A stretch of 64,000 nucleotides of DNA from Leptodactylus fallax (taxonomy: Eukaryota; Chordata; Amphibia; Anura; Leptodactylidae): positions 682,001 to 746,000 of the forward strand of contig CAMRHE010000356.1 in NCBI GenBank assembly GCA_947044405.1, in the 5' to 3' direction. Position 1 is the stretch's first letter. Every line of letters begins with the position of its first letter. Shown piece by piece: positions 10,701-22,700 of this stretch. The translations under genes and the position numbers were made by a program. The notes under the pieces are model-generated. The model made no database searches. It was given only the letters and a program-made list of their open reading frames with translations, and was not told the origin of the DNA.

Positions 10701-13700
10701 GAGTAAAGGCTCTATCAAATTTTTATCCCCTCTAGCAGACAACTTCATTGCCCAGTTAGTAGAAAAAAACACGAGAGGAACATCCATTCTGGACCTAGTT
10801 TTAACTAACAAGGAGGACATGGTTAAGGAATTAAGGGTAGCAGGGACATTGGGATTCAGCGACCATGCTATACTCGAGTTTGGGGTTGTAAGAAGAAGAA
10901 GACCTGAGAAGACAAAGACTAGAAGGCTCAATTTTAGTAGGGCAGATTTTATGGGCCTAAAGGTAAGGGTTAGTAGAATTCCATGGCGAAAAATACTTAA
11001 GCACAAAAATGCACATGAGGGGTGGGAAATTTTCCGTAGGGAAATCATTAATGCACAGGAACTAACAATACCTAGAAGCAAGAAAAATGGGAATCACCTA
11101 AAAACTCCAGGATGGATGACCAAAAAATTACATAACCTGCTAAAAAAGAAAAAGGAAACATACAACAAGTGGAAGATGGGAGCTATATCTAAGGGAGAGT
11201 ATACAGCAGTTTGCAGACTCTGCAAGATAAGCATTAAAAAAGCTAAGGCTGAATACGAATTGAAGCTTGCAAAAGAAGTTAAGAGTAAGGTAAAAGGTTT
11301 TTGGGGATATGTTAAGAGCAAAAGAAAAGTGAAGGAAACCATTGGAGTCCTGAAGAACGAAAAGGGTGAAAAAGTTAACATGGTGGATCAGCAGGTGGAG
11401 TTACTAAATTCATATTTTGTATCCGTCTTCTCCCAAGAAATGGATGGAAATATCAACATTAATGGTGATAGTGATGAGGGGAATGAGAACTCCAAGCTGA
11501 TTATAAGTGAAGGTTTGGTAAGAGAACATTTAGCTAAGATTAAGGAAACCAAGTCCCCAGGACCGGATGATTTACACCCTAGAGTTTTAAAAGAATTAGC
11601 AGAGGAAATAACAGAACCCCTTGCAATAATCTTTAATAAGTCATGGGAAACAGGAGTGGTCCCTCTAGATTGGAAAAGGGCAAATGTGGTCCCCATCTAC
11701 AAAAAGGGGAATAGGGACGACCCAGGAAATTATAGGTCGGTAAGTCTGATCTCGATAGTAGGAAAAATCTTTGAACAAATCGTTAAAGAACATTTAATTA
11801 GGTACCTGGATGGGAGGGAAGGCTTTAATTAATCAGAGCCAGCACGGCTTTATGCCTAATAAATCTTGTCAGACTAACCTGATTTCCTTCTATAATAAAG
11901 TCACTGAATGGTTGGACCAGGCGAATGCAGTGGACATAGTATATCTTGACTTTAGTAAGGCCTTTGATAAAGTATCACATAACATTCTTATTGAAAAAAT
12001 GATCAAGTATGGCTTTGATAAAATATCAGTAAGGTGGGTTCACAATTGGCTAAATGATCGGGCACAACGAGTAATTCTAAATGGCTATACATCAAACTGG
12101 AAGAAAGTAAAAAGTGGGGTGCCGCAGGGCTCTGTCCTGGGCCCAGTACTTTTTAATATTTTTATAAATGATCTGGATGATGGGATTAATGGGAAACTAA
12201 TAAAATTTGCAGATGATACAAAGATAGGAGGAATAGCCAACACTAGAGAGGAGAGAGAGTGCATCCAAAAGGACTTAGACACACTGGAACAATGGGCTGA
12301 GGTGAACAAAATGGTATTCAACAGGGACAAATGCAAAGTTCTACATCTGGGTAACAGAAATGCAAGAAGCATATATAGTATGGGAGGAATAGAACTAAGT
12401 GAGAGTACAGGGGAAAAGGATCTGGGCATAATAATAGATCACAAATTCAACATGAGTCAACAGTGCGGTGCGGTGGCTAAAAAGGCTAATAAAATTCTAG
12501 GATGTATCAAGACGAGCATTGAAGCTAGATCAAGAGAGGTAATTATTCCGCTGTACTCTGCCCTGGTCAGACCCCACCTGGAATACTGTGCACAGTTCTG
12601 GGCGCCACAATTTAAGAAAGACATCGATTTATTGGAGCAGGTCCAGAGAAGAGCAACCAAAATGGTGGAAGGTCTACAAACCATGTCCTACGAAGAAAGG
12701 CTAAAAGAATTGGGACTGCTTAGTTTGCAGAAGAGAAGGTTAAGGGGAGACTTAATAGCAGTTTTTAAATATCTGAAAGGTAGTCACAGTGCAGAGGGAT
12801 TAACCCTATTCTCATTAGCAGAAGGAAGCACGAGAAGAAATGGGATGAAACTAAGGGGAAGGAGATTCAGATTAGATATTAGGAAAAACTTTCTAACAGT
12901 AAGAGTAGTGAGGGAGTGGAATAGGCTGCCACGGGAGGTGGTGAGTTCTTCATCAATTGAAATCTTCAAGCGGAATCTGGATAGGTATATAGCTGGGATG
13001 ATCTAGGAATTCCTGCTTTTGCAGGGGGTTGGACTCGATGGCCCTTGAGGTCCCTTCCAACTCAAACAAAAGAAAGAAAGAAAGAAAGAAAAAGCATTGT
13101 AACCTGTATAATGGCTGTGTTTGGTATTGCAGCTACGCCCTATTCACTTAAATGGGATTGAACAGCAAAGTGGAGGTCCTTCTTATTAAAATACTGGTTT
13201 CATTCTGAAATTCAACATCATTTGATGGGGCTTTCAATATACTACTTGGTATCTCACAGATTTACCCCCTACTTCACTCTTTTGAATGTACAATAAGTGG
13301 AGAGACAGCTGTACCCTTGCTCTATTTATTTCAGTGGGTGCCCTGGAGATAGCTGAGTTCTGTACTTTGGCCATCTCCGCCGCTCCCATTGAAATGAATG
13401 GAGCCGGGAGTGCCTGTGTCAACCACGGTACTTTTGGATGAACTCCAAGCAAATTCTGTGAGTGTATGAACATGGGCTTTACTGAATACAAGTGTTAAAA
13501 ATATCAACAGTAATTTTATGTTTGAGTGCCATGCTTGCTCACACTGCAGACATAACAGTGCAGTGCCTGAGTGGTGGTGTATGATACATGGATGCTCACT
13601 TTGGTGGCCTTTGAATTCTTGTGGCATGTGCCACCCCCTCCGGCCCAGTAGTAGGCCTTACATGATATTTTTTGTCACAAATTAGATGTATCTTCTGTGC

Positions 13701-16700
13701 ACCTAAAGAGAAATCTAGACCAGGTCCTTACTGGCATAGATTTCTGCCATCATTCATGCCAGAAAACTGGCTTAAATTAAGTAAATTTGGCAAACGATTG
13801 TGTCTTCCCCACCACACTCTCTATTAAGCTGCCTTTGAGGTAAAAAAAAAAAAAAATTCAAAAATTGCAAAAAGTTTGTGTTTGCGCAAAAATTCTGACT
13901 TTTTCATGGCTTGTATACCAGTTTTCTAGCGTACAAGCCATGATATATCATAGTTATCATTTACATTTCTTTAAAAAGGTTGACCTATGAATATGCACAG
14001 GATAGGAGATAAATGTATTATCATTGGGGGTCTGACCACTACGACTAACTCTAGTGAGAAGGAAGGGGTTCACAGTACACAGAGTGGTAGTGTGTCCATG
14101 TGTGACCTCTGGTCCATTCACTTCTATGGAACCACTGAAGTGCTGTACTTGGCTACGTGTGTCAGTCACATGGAAGTGAATTGAGCAGCGGTCATGCATC
14201 GCACTACTGTTCCGTTCACAGAGGTGATTCGCAGACCCCTGTTCTCATGATTGGTGGAAATCCTAGCGGTCAGACCCTGAGCAATATGTTTATCGCCTGT
14301 GATATAGTTGGGGGAGTACTTGTCGTTAATGGAAAAGCTCCTTTTACACCCACTGCCTTATAAATAGTAAAAGAAAACCTTTACCACCCCAATCAAAGGA
14401 AATATTTTCTCAGATATGCTTTCTGTCCACTTTTATGTTTATTTAATTTTTTTTTCAGCAGTTGTGCACTTGGAATCTGCAGTGAAATGACAGGTGTGAA
14501 CAGATTCCTTTTAGATTGAGAGCTTCTATTAGTTTATTATCATTTTCTGTTCCCTCAGTGTAGGTTCCTGTGTTTTACGCTTGGTTTATTGTCCTACAGT
14601 ACATCTCCGTGTAACAACATGACAGCTGCATTAGTGCTAATGATTATAATAATGGGGAATTAGCTACTGGACGGGGCAGTCAAATTACAGACGCTTAAGA
14701 AAATGTAATAAGATTCTGTGGAATAATAATTTAATACTTAGGTACCGGCTGACAAATGACAGACTATTACAACTGCAGGTTCAGCCTAGAAAATCTTTCT
14801 CTTTTTTTACCTTAGCAAATGTATTTATTATTACTCTTAATACAAAGAGAAAGAGGAGTAAGGAGGGGGTTTTCGATGACCTACGGTGGTTAGATTTGGT
14901 ATGAGGAAAACTCTTTAATGGTTTGTTCACACTAAGCTTTTTACACTGTTTCTGCCTTTTTGTACTTTGTTAGGAACATTGTTCAGATTCAGATCACAAC
15001 TGCATCCAAGTCCATGTTCAGACTAACTTGGCTTATGGAAAATGATGTGTGTGTGTCTGTCTGTCTATCTGCTATAATTAAGGACTAAACCTGTTTATAG
15101 TCCAAAACTATCATTGCTTCCTGTTCACAAGATACAAGCATTACAGGAACGGAAGGGTAGAAATATTAGGAAAATACCAATATACGACATTAAGCGAGTA
15201 GGCGGTGGGGGGAGGAAGGGATTATAAAAGGTATGTAGGGACTGAATCAGAGGGTCGGAGGGAGGGAGCAAGAAGGAAGATAAAGCAAAGAGAAGAGGGA
15301 GAAGGAAAAAGAAAGAAGAGATAGTAATGGGGGGGGGGGGGGGTTGCTTCCTGTTCTTGGAGTACATTACAGTACTTTTTAAAGGCTGCAATGAAGTTTT
15401 TTGTTTTTTTTGGGGTTTTTTTTTACATATAACAATGCCTCTGAAAATAATACAGTAAGAACTGCAGCCTTCATATGGCACCAGAATCACATTTCTGTTT
15501 TAAAATGCCTGAGATATAACTCCCCCTCCCTTCCCCCGCCTTCATTCTCTTCATTACACACAAGTCTGTACACCGTATACAGTGAGAAGCAGGTTACAGT
15601 TCTCATTAGAGTAACAAGGTAGAAATGTAGGATTTCACAGAAAGAAGAAAAAAATGTAAGAAATTAGATCACAAAATGTATTAATGTTGCCAGAAAATTA
15701 AAACGACATCCTAAAGTTTAGTTCTGCTTGAATGGTGGGGGATCGGTGGAGGTGAGTAGAATTTTTCTTATTTATTGTTTGCAGTTTCACATTTACAAGC
15801 AATATTTTTTTCCATTGTAGGATTCAGTGTAAGTTGCTTGCAATGGCGAAACACTATTTTCTTGTGCCCTGCTGATCAATATTTAATATAATGTGTTTTC
15901 CCTGGAAAATCCCTTAAAGCACCAAAAACTCAGCTAAAAAGTGCAAAAACCATACAGTCATACTACATTCATGAGCTGAACCAGTTCTATCTTTACAGAT
16001 GGGACCCACAGGGCTTCATGTTTTTATTGCTGTGTTATGCTGCCATTATAGCGGTATAATGCTCCCTGCTGTCATGTATTAGTATGCATTGTTTTTGATG
16101 TAATATGAGTAATGCTCTTGCTTTCTGCTGCTGTTTTATTTGTCAATTCTCTTGGTGCATTCAGGACTCATAATTTAAAGGAGTATTTCTCTTTACTGTA
16201 CAGAGCAAAGGAAAGAAACCTCTGTTTGTGCAACTCATCTTGGATAACATGTGGAGCCTTTACGATGCAGTTATGAAAAGGTCAGTGAGGCCCCAGAGCT
16301 ATAGGTCTCTGTGTACATGTTTGTCTCGTGTATATGTACACTGTGTCTACACTAGTGATATGTATTGTTTTGTTTCCTAGGGAGAAAGAGAAAATTGACA
16401 AAATAGTTTTTTCCTTGGGATTGAAAATCAGTGCTCGGGAATCCCGGCACTCCGACCCAAAAGTTCACGTCAATGCAATTTGCAGTCAGTGGCTTCCCAT
16501 ATCACAGGCTGTGCTCAGTATCCTTTTATAGTTATTATGAGATCAGATCAATGGATACCGGTAGAACTGAATCATTATTTTCCACGCTACGCGGTTCTTT
16601 GTCCCTCAGCTGCACAGTCCAGCTTTCACTGAAGGACTGGAGGGCGAGATATTCTACTTCACTGAGCTGAATCCAGGCAGTATGGTTACGACTACACAAT

Positions 16701-19700
16701 GTTTTTGGCTATATGATGCCAAGATTGCAATGTCATTTTACAACATTGCGAGTAATTGTCAGTATCTCACGTCACTACACGGCAGTCACAAAAGTCTAAA
16801 CCTGCTGGGTTGTGATTGCAGATTAACATTGACAATTTTTTTTCCATTGTAGAGTTCAATGTAAGTAGCTTGCAACAGCGAAACATTCGACAGTGAAAAT
16901 GTGTCAAGGGTTTTTGTGTCAAGTGTCTAATATTTGTTGCAATTCCTAAATCGCACCTAGTCACTGAACTTCAATGCAACACGTTTATTAGTTGCATTAT
17001 CATAGGGAAGCCCAGCACACCTTTGATCCAATAAAAACATAGCATTTATTTGAGGCAATTAAAATCATGTACACACAGGCGCACTAACTTTTGGACAGGG
17101 AGCAGCATCAGACTGATCGCCGTGGACAGGTGAGTGTGTGTTTTTTTTGTTTTGTTTTTTTAAATATTTATTTATTTTACACCTTCCTTGACTACCACAG
17201 GGGTTGGTTTAATTCCTTTACAACCCCTTTAAGGCTAAGGCCACATTAGACGTGCCCACTGCAGGATGTTTGTAGTAAAATGAAAACGGTGCTCCTTAGA
17301 ATCTAGTCAAAAGTAGCTGGATTAAACCACAGCTGTCGCATGCACCTTCCTGTGCTGCCGGCCCACTTAGCACTATGGCATACACTGAGGTTACACAACA
17401 TGAATTTCTTTTGACTGTCATGGAGCCCTAGCAGAAGTGTTGTTTTGTATGACCTGTCCTTGCACCCAAGTTTTATTAACCTAACCCACCTCTTAATTCT
17501 ATATGTAAACTGTAAAATAGTCTTCAATGGAGAACATATGCTTTAAAATAATATTTAATAATGTGAGAGCAATGTCAGTGCGCTGTGAATGCTCCCGGTA
17601 GTTGTAATATATTGAAGCCCTCGGTTATGGATTCTCAGTAGTATGGAACTTAATAATTGCCGAGTTTTTCCAGCCCAGAGCACATTAAACAGGTTTGCAC
17701 TATACTGGAGCCCTGTTTTATGTACGCATATATAACCTCTATGGTGCAGCCAGTACGTGCCAGCTACAAGTGAGTACATCAATTCAACTGAAATAACTTG
17801 GCTGTGGCACCGACTAACAAAGGTTAGACACATTTTCTCTCTATATTTGGCAGAGTGGATTTTCCGCACTTATCTAGAAAATGAATGATAGAAGTCTGTG
17901 AAGACTGTGTTAACAGCTGGTGTTATTAAAATATAAATTCGCTGCCACTAAATCTTAGCACCACGCCAATCCACAGTCTGGATGGAACTGCAGCTACTGC
18001 CAGACCGTTTCCGTAATTAAACCGTTACTTTCTTTAGTTTATTTCTTCTCTCTGTTAACAATTTTTATCTATTACTGTTGTTGTTAGTATTATAATGTTT
18101 TTTGGCTGGCGGTATTGTGTGTGCCAGGGCAATTAGAGATATGTAAGTATACCCATTGAGGACGCTAGGTAAACAGATGGTGGCCAGTCATGGACACACA
18201 CATAGTGCTCAAGAAAAGTGCTAATGGTGCATAGATTTAATCTTGCTTTGTGATGTACAGTATGATATTATTGAGAAAAAAAAAATCAGCTGGTCGTGAC
18301 TAAAGAACACAATGATTATAATATTATTATTGACTTATGCTGCTTACAGCAAAATACTGCAATCTCATTTTCTTTTTATGACACCATTGATAGATGTATC
18401 CTTTTATTTTTAGTACTTTTCCTTGAATTGAGATACTTGACATTATATACAGCATTGTGTGATAGTTTTAGGCAGGTTTGTAAACCTGCAGAGTGAAAAT
18501 GCTTTCAAAAACAGAAGTGTTAATAGTTTGATTTAATAAAATTAAGTGGATAAACAAAAGAGAAATCTAAATCAAATCAATATTTGGTGTGACCACCCTT
18601 TGGGGAGTCTGGAAAGCTCTCACAGAGCCCTGATCTTACCATCATCCAGTCTGTCTGGGATTACATGCAGAGACAGAAGGATCTGAGCAACCCTACGTCC
18701 ACAGAAGATCTGTCCTTAGTACTCCAAGATGTTTGGAACAACCTCCCTGCTGAGGTCCTTCAAAAACTGTGTACAAGTGTATCTAGAAGAATTGATGCTG
18801 TTTTGAAGGCAAAGGATGATCACATCAAATAATGATGTGATTTAGATTTGTCTTTTGTTCATTCATTGAAACTATTAGCACTTCTATTTTGGAAAGTATT
18901 CTTACTTGCAGGATTTTTTCCACACCTACCTAAAGCATTTGTACATCCAAGTGATGACAACCATACTAGCAGCATATGTATATTAGGATTCTGTGACATT
19001 TAACCCTATAAATGCTGCAATCAATAGTGATCCTGTTGTTGGGTAATTGACAAGTCTGGTGACATGATGATATTTTTGCCGACTTTTACCTTGTTAGAGA
19101 CCATCTGAGTCCTTTGAAGGTCTGCCCTGATATCTACTATCATATGCTTTTTATGTAGGGCAAAAATATAGACATGTCTATAGACATCTTTCACATGAAA
19201 AAGCTTTTTATAACATATATTAGTGGTTATTTTTTGTTAACCGGTTCAGGACTATGAAATTTTTTTTTCATTTTTTTTGTGTTTTCATTTTTTTCTACCT
19301 TCCAAAAGCCTTAACTTTATTTTTTGTGGGAAAAATTGTACTTCCTAATGGCACCTTTTACTATTCTGTACGATGTCGTGGGAAGCAGGAAAAAAATTAA
19401 TGTGGTGAATTTGGGGAAAAAAACCCACAGATGACCTATTTTCTTTTTGGTTTTGTTTAACGGTTTTCTCTGCATACATTCTGTAGGTCACTACCGTCAT
19501 GGCAATACCAAATTTATATAGAGTTTGTTTTATTTTAATAGTTTAAAAAAAATTAAAAACTTTGCATCGTTTTTTTATAGTTCTGTGTACAATACTGTGT
19601 AAAATGTCTTATTTTGCAAGACAAGCTGTAGTTTTTACGGGTACCATTTTGGAGAATGTGTGATATTTTGATCACTTTTTTAAAATCTTTTTTTTGCCAG

Positions 19701-22700
19701 CCAAAAGGCAGTAAAACTGATTCGGCCATTTTGATTTGCTTTCCCGTTGAAGTGTTCCTTGAATGGAATAAATATTTTTTTATATTTTAATAGTGTGGAC
19801 AATTTCAGATGTGATCATTTAAGGGGTTAGTTGACCATGATTAAATTTGTCTCCAATCATGGACACTGCTGCCAGGTCCCTGCTGTATAAAAACAGTGGC
19901 TATGGACCTCTGCCGCAAAACGCCTTGCAAAGGTTTAAAGCCTCTTCGTGAAGGACATATACGTATTGTGGTCCTTAAGTAGTTAAAAAGTTGCACTAAG
20001 TTTCAACCTGCTCCTGAGGTCTTTTGGTCAAGCATGTTGCTGCATTCACTTGCTCTCATGTGTCAACAGTTTAATCCCTTTTCTGATTTCTCCTTCAGTT
20101 CATATGGGATTTACTCTTCCTCGTGCTGGCAGACACTTATGCTCAGGAGTGGGTCATTTCACCCTTTCTCCTCATGCAGAGTCTGCTGTTGGTTCTGTCC
20201 TTGTAATTTGATACACAGGCTGTCTGATCTGCCCACCCTGAAGACCTTGGTGCTCTCCTCACTCTCTATACTCTGATCTTTGACGTATAATCTCCTCACC
20301 CTCTTTGCTACTACCGTGTTTCTCCAAAAATAAGACTTACCCCGAAAATAAGCCCTAGCTACATTTCCAGGTTTTTTGGAGTAGGCTTGAAATATAAGCC
20401 CTACTCCAAAAATTTAGCCCTAGCTAATTTAACCCCTTCCCGACATCTGCCGTGCGATTACAGCAGATGCCGGGTCCTTAAAGATGGCGGCCGCTCTGCT
20501 GTAGAGCGGCTACCATAGCTGCCGTACTGGGTCTCCGCGGAGACCTGGAGTAATTGCCCGCGATCAGTGTCTATCCTGATCGCGGGCATTGTTGAGCGTG
20601 ACCCCCCCCCCCCTTCCTTCCCACCAAAGTAGCACAACCGCCGGAGTTAATGCCTGCGATCAGAATGGACTCTGACCGCGGGCATTGCATGACCTCCACG
20701 CTTTCCCCCGGTCCCCACCCCCAATAGCTACTATACCGGGTCTCCTCGTTCAGCGGAGACTCGCAGTTAATGCCCACGATCAGAGTCCACTGTGCATTGT
20801 TGGGTGTGCCAGTCCGTGACCCCCCAAAGCAGAGAAACTATCCCCGGGGCTGGTCCCCACCAGCCCCGTACCTTTCACGTTGCAGGTCGGCTCACACGTG
20901 GCGAGATCGTGGGAGCCGACCTGTTCCTTTGACAGCCGGGAGCCTTATGAAGGCTCCATGCCTGTCATACCAGTATTACTATTGAGGCTGGCTCATTAGT
21001 AACTGAGATAATCTCCCATAGACAGCAAAGTTAAAAAATATAAAAAACACAAAATAATAAAAGTTCAAGCCCCCTCCTACTTTCACTAGAATACATATAA
21101 AAATAAAATATTACTGTGAAACACATACACATTAGGTATCCCTGTGTCCGAAAACGCCCACTCTACAAACTTATAAAAATATTTTACCTCTATAGTGAAT
21201 GCCGTAGCAAACAAAAAAGATCAAAAGTGCCGAACTGCTGTTTTTTCGCTGTTTCACCTCTGATAAAAGTTGAAATGAAAAGCGATCAAATGTGTGATTG
21301 TTGTTCATGGGAAAAAATTAAGACCTACCCCAAAAATAAGCCCTAGCCCTTTTTTCAGAGAAAAAAATAATATAAGACCCTGTCTTATTTTCGGAGAAAC
21401 ACGGTATTTCTAACACAGAGTTAGCAGCAGAGGTTGCATCATCCAGAAAAGGGTGTTGTCGGATCTCTTACAGAATCAGCAGGGCAGCCAGTTATACAAA
21501 GGAGTTGCACTGATAAAATGGATGAAAATTTGTAACGAATGGTATTTATAAAGCTTATTCATTTTGCATTTAGGAAAGAAATGAACAATAAAACCTAAAT
21601 TTCATTTCCATGAAAATATGCCCATAGCCTTTAATGCACTTACATATACAGTAGATCTAAATGAAAGACTAAAGATTGAAATAAAACTCTCTAAAAGAAA
21701 AAAAAAAACAGAGCTGCAGTAGTATAACTTTTTTTTTTTGTTTAGCAATAGGGAAGGCTGCTTTAAAATGAAAAAAAAAAAAAAAAGATTATTATTATTT
21801 AAAATTTTAAGGCCTCACCTGCTACTAAACAAAATAAATTATCCCACACTGCTTCTTTATGGACATTTTTTTTTAATTCTTGCAGGTATAGATATGCATC
21901 TGCCATCAGTTTAGTCTATTTATGTTGTAGCAGTCACAACTCATTGTTAATTTCTTTAACCATATTTGTAAGGCATGGTGTGCAAAAAGCTTCCTAGTCC
22001 CCTAGATATATCAGTGGAGAGAGTGGAGAAGCTACTATGTGGGAGCTCAAGACGGTTTGATTCACTGCCTCCCGAAACTCAACAGCTCAAAGAAGGTGAG
22101 TTCTATTTTTATCCCTTTTCCCAAATGTATTCTTTTAATCTTCTGCTTCAGTTTTTTTCTTTTATTTATGGTTAATGGTCACTAACTTTTCAGACAACTT
22201 AGTCTCATTTCATAAAGCATGTGATTCTGGATTAAAATTTAAGGCACTTTAATTAAAAATATGGCTGCTTTCTGCCTGAAAAATCTCTCTAAAGTTCCTG
22301 CCTCTAGGTGTCTCCCTTCTAGCTAATTTGCAGTTCACTTCCTGTTCCTAGCCAAGGTCCATCCAGATAGATTAGATAAGCAACAAGGCTTCACAGTGAG
22401 TAGAGGGGGAGGTTCTGTTCTGTCTTCACACAGTGAATGGAGAGGGGAGAAGTTTATTCTCCTCACAGCCTACACACGTCTGCACACTGCTTGCTCTGTG
22501 CAAAGGACTGAACATTTTGCCAATCTCACAGTTTACAAAGAAAAAAGTATTGTACTTGTATCTACTTCTGACTGCTTGTGTGATTACAGATGGGATATTA
22601 TTCACAGACAGCAAGCAGCTGTCATCATAGATTTTTTTTTTTCTCATGTGTTTTAGCTGCTTGCCTGCATTTATTTACATTGTATTTGCAGTCCAATGTT

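Larger units (their letters stand above)
9241..13092 (+). mobile_element. CR1 non-LTR retrotransposon (LINE), nearly full length
   Basis: Two successive reading frames encode a CR1-type ORF1 with a GDSL/SGNH esterase-like domain, and an ORF2 with an apurinic endonuclease and a reverse transcriptase. The 3' end carries the CR1 hallmark GGGGGTTGGACTCGATGG...AGGTCCCTTCCAACTC (about 13024-13062), followed by a short AAAG microsatellite tail. Three lesions are visible: no ATG at the start of ORF1, a stop in ORF1, and a one-base frameshift in ORF2. Copies this open in several kilobases are fairly young. The 5' border is uncertain; TACTACTTCACAA is repeated at 9223-9235 and 9239-9251 around it. Confidence 0.9.
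7251..16203 (+). other. EFL1 intron (9 kb) holding a CR1 LINE
   Basis: U2-type GTAATA...ACAG intron. Repeats inside it are listed separately. Stretches 7251-7604, 7888-9083, 13201-13724 and 14346-15179 show nothing I can assign, apart from a short TG/TC-rich run at about 15043-15072. Confidence 0.7.
16518..21972 (+). other. EFL1 intron with U12-type (minor spliceosome) signals
   Basis: The donor reads GTATCCTTTT, a match to the U12-dependent 5' splice consensus RTATCCTTTY. Just before the acceptor, TTCTTTAAC (21952-21960) matches the U12 branch-point consensus TTCCTTAAC at eight of nine bases. Its likely branch adenosine is about 13 bases from the AG at 21971-21972, within the normal 10-16 base range. 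There is no polypyrimidine tract next to the acceptor. Joining A to GC across it restores AGC (Ser) in a conserved VLSMVC context, so the boundaries are firm. Repeats inside it are listed separately; 16965-18462 and 18937-19245 show nothing assignable. Confidence 0.85.

Noticed and set aside
10677..11696. Minus-strand open frames of 95-134 codons
   Set aside because: They are shadows opposite CR1 ORF2, whose + strand motifs (GDFN, SDH, RT blocks) show which frame is real.
21993..22175. EFL1 exon extending past 22095 in the same frame
   Set aside because: A GTGAGT donor lies at 22096, and the exon at 32652 continues the expected protein with matching phase.
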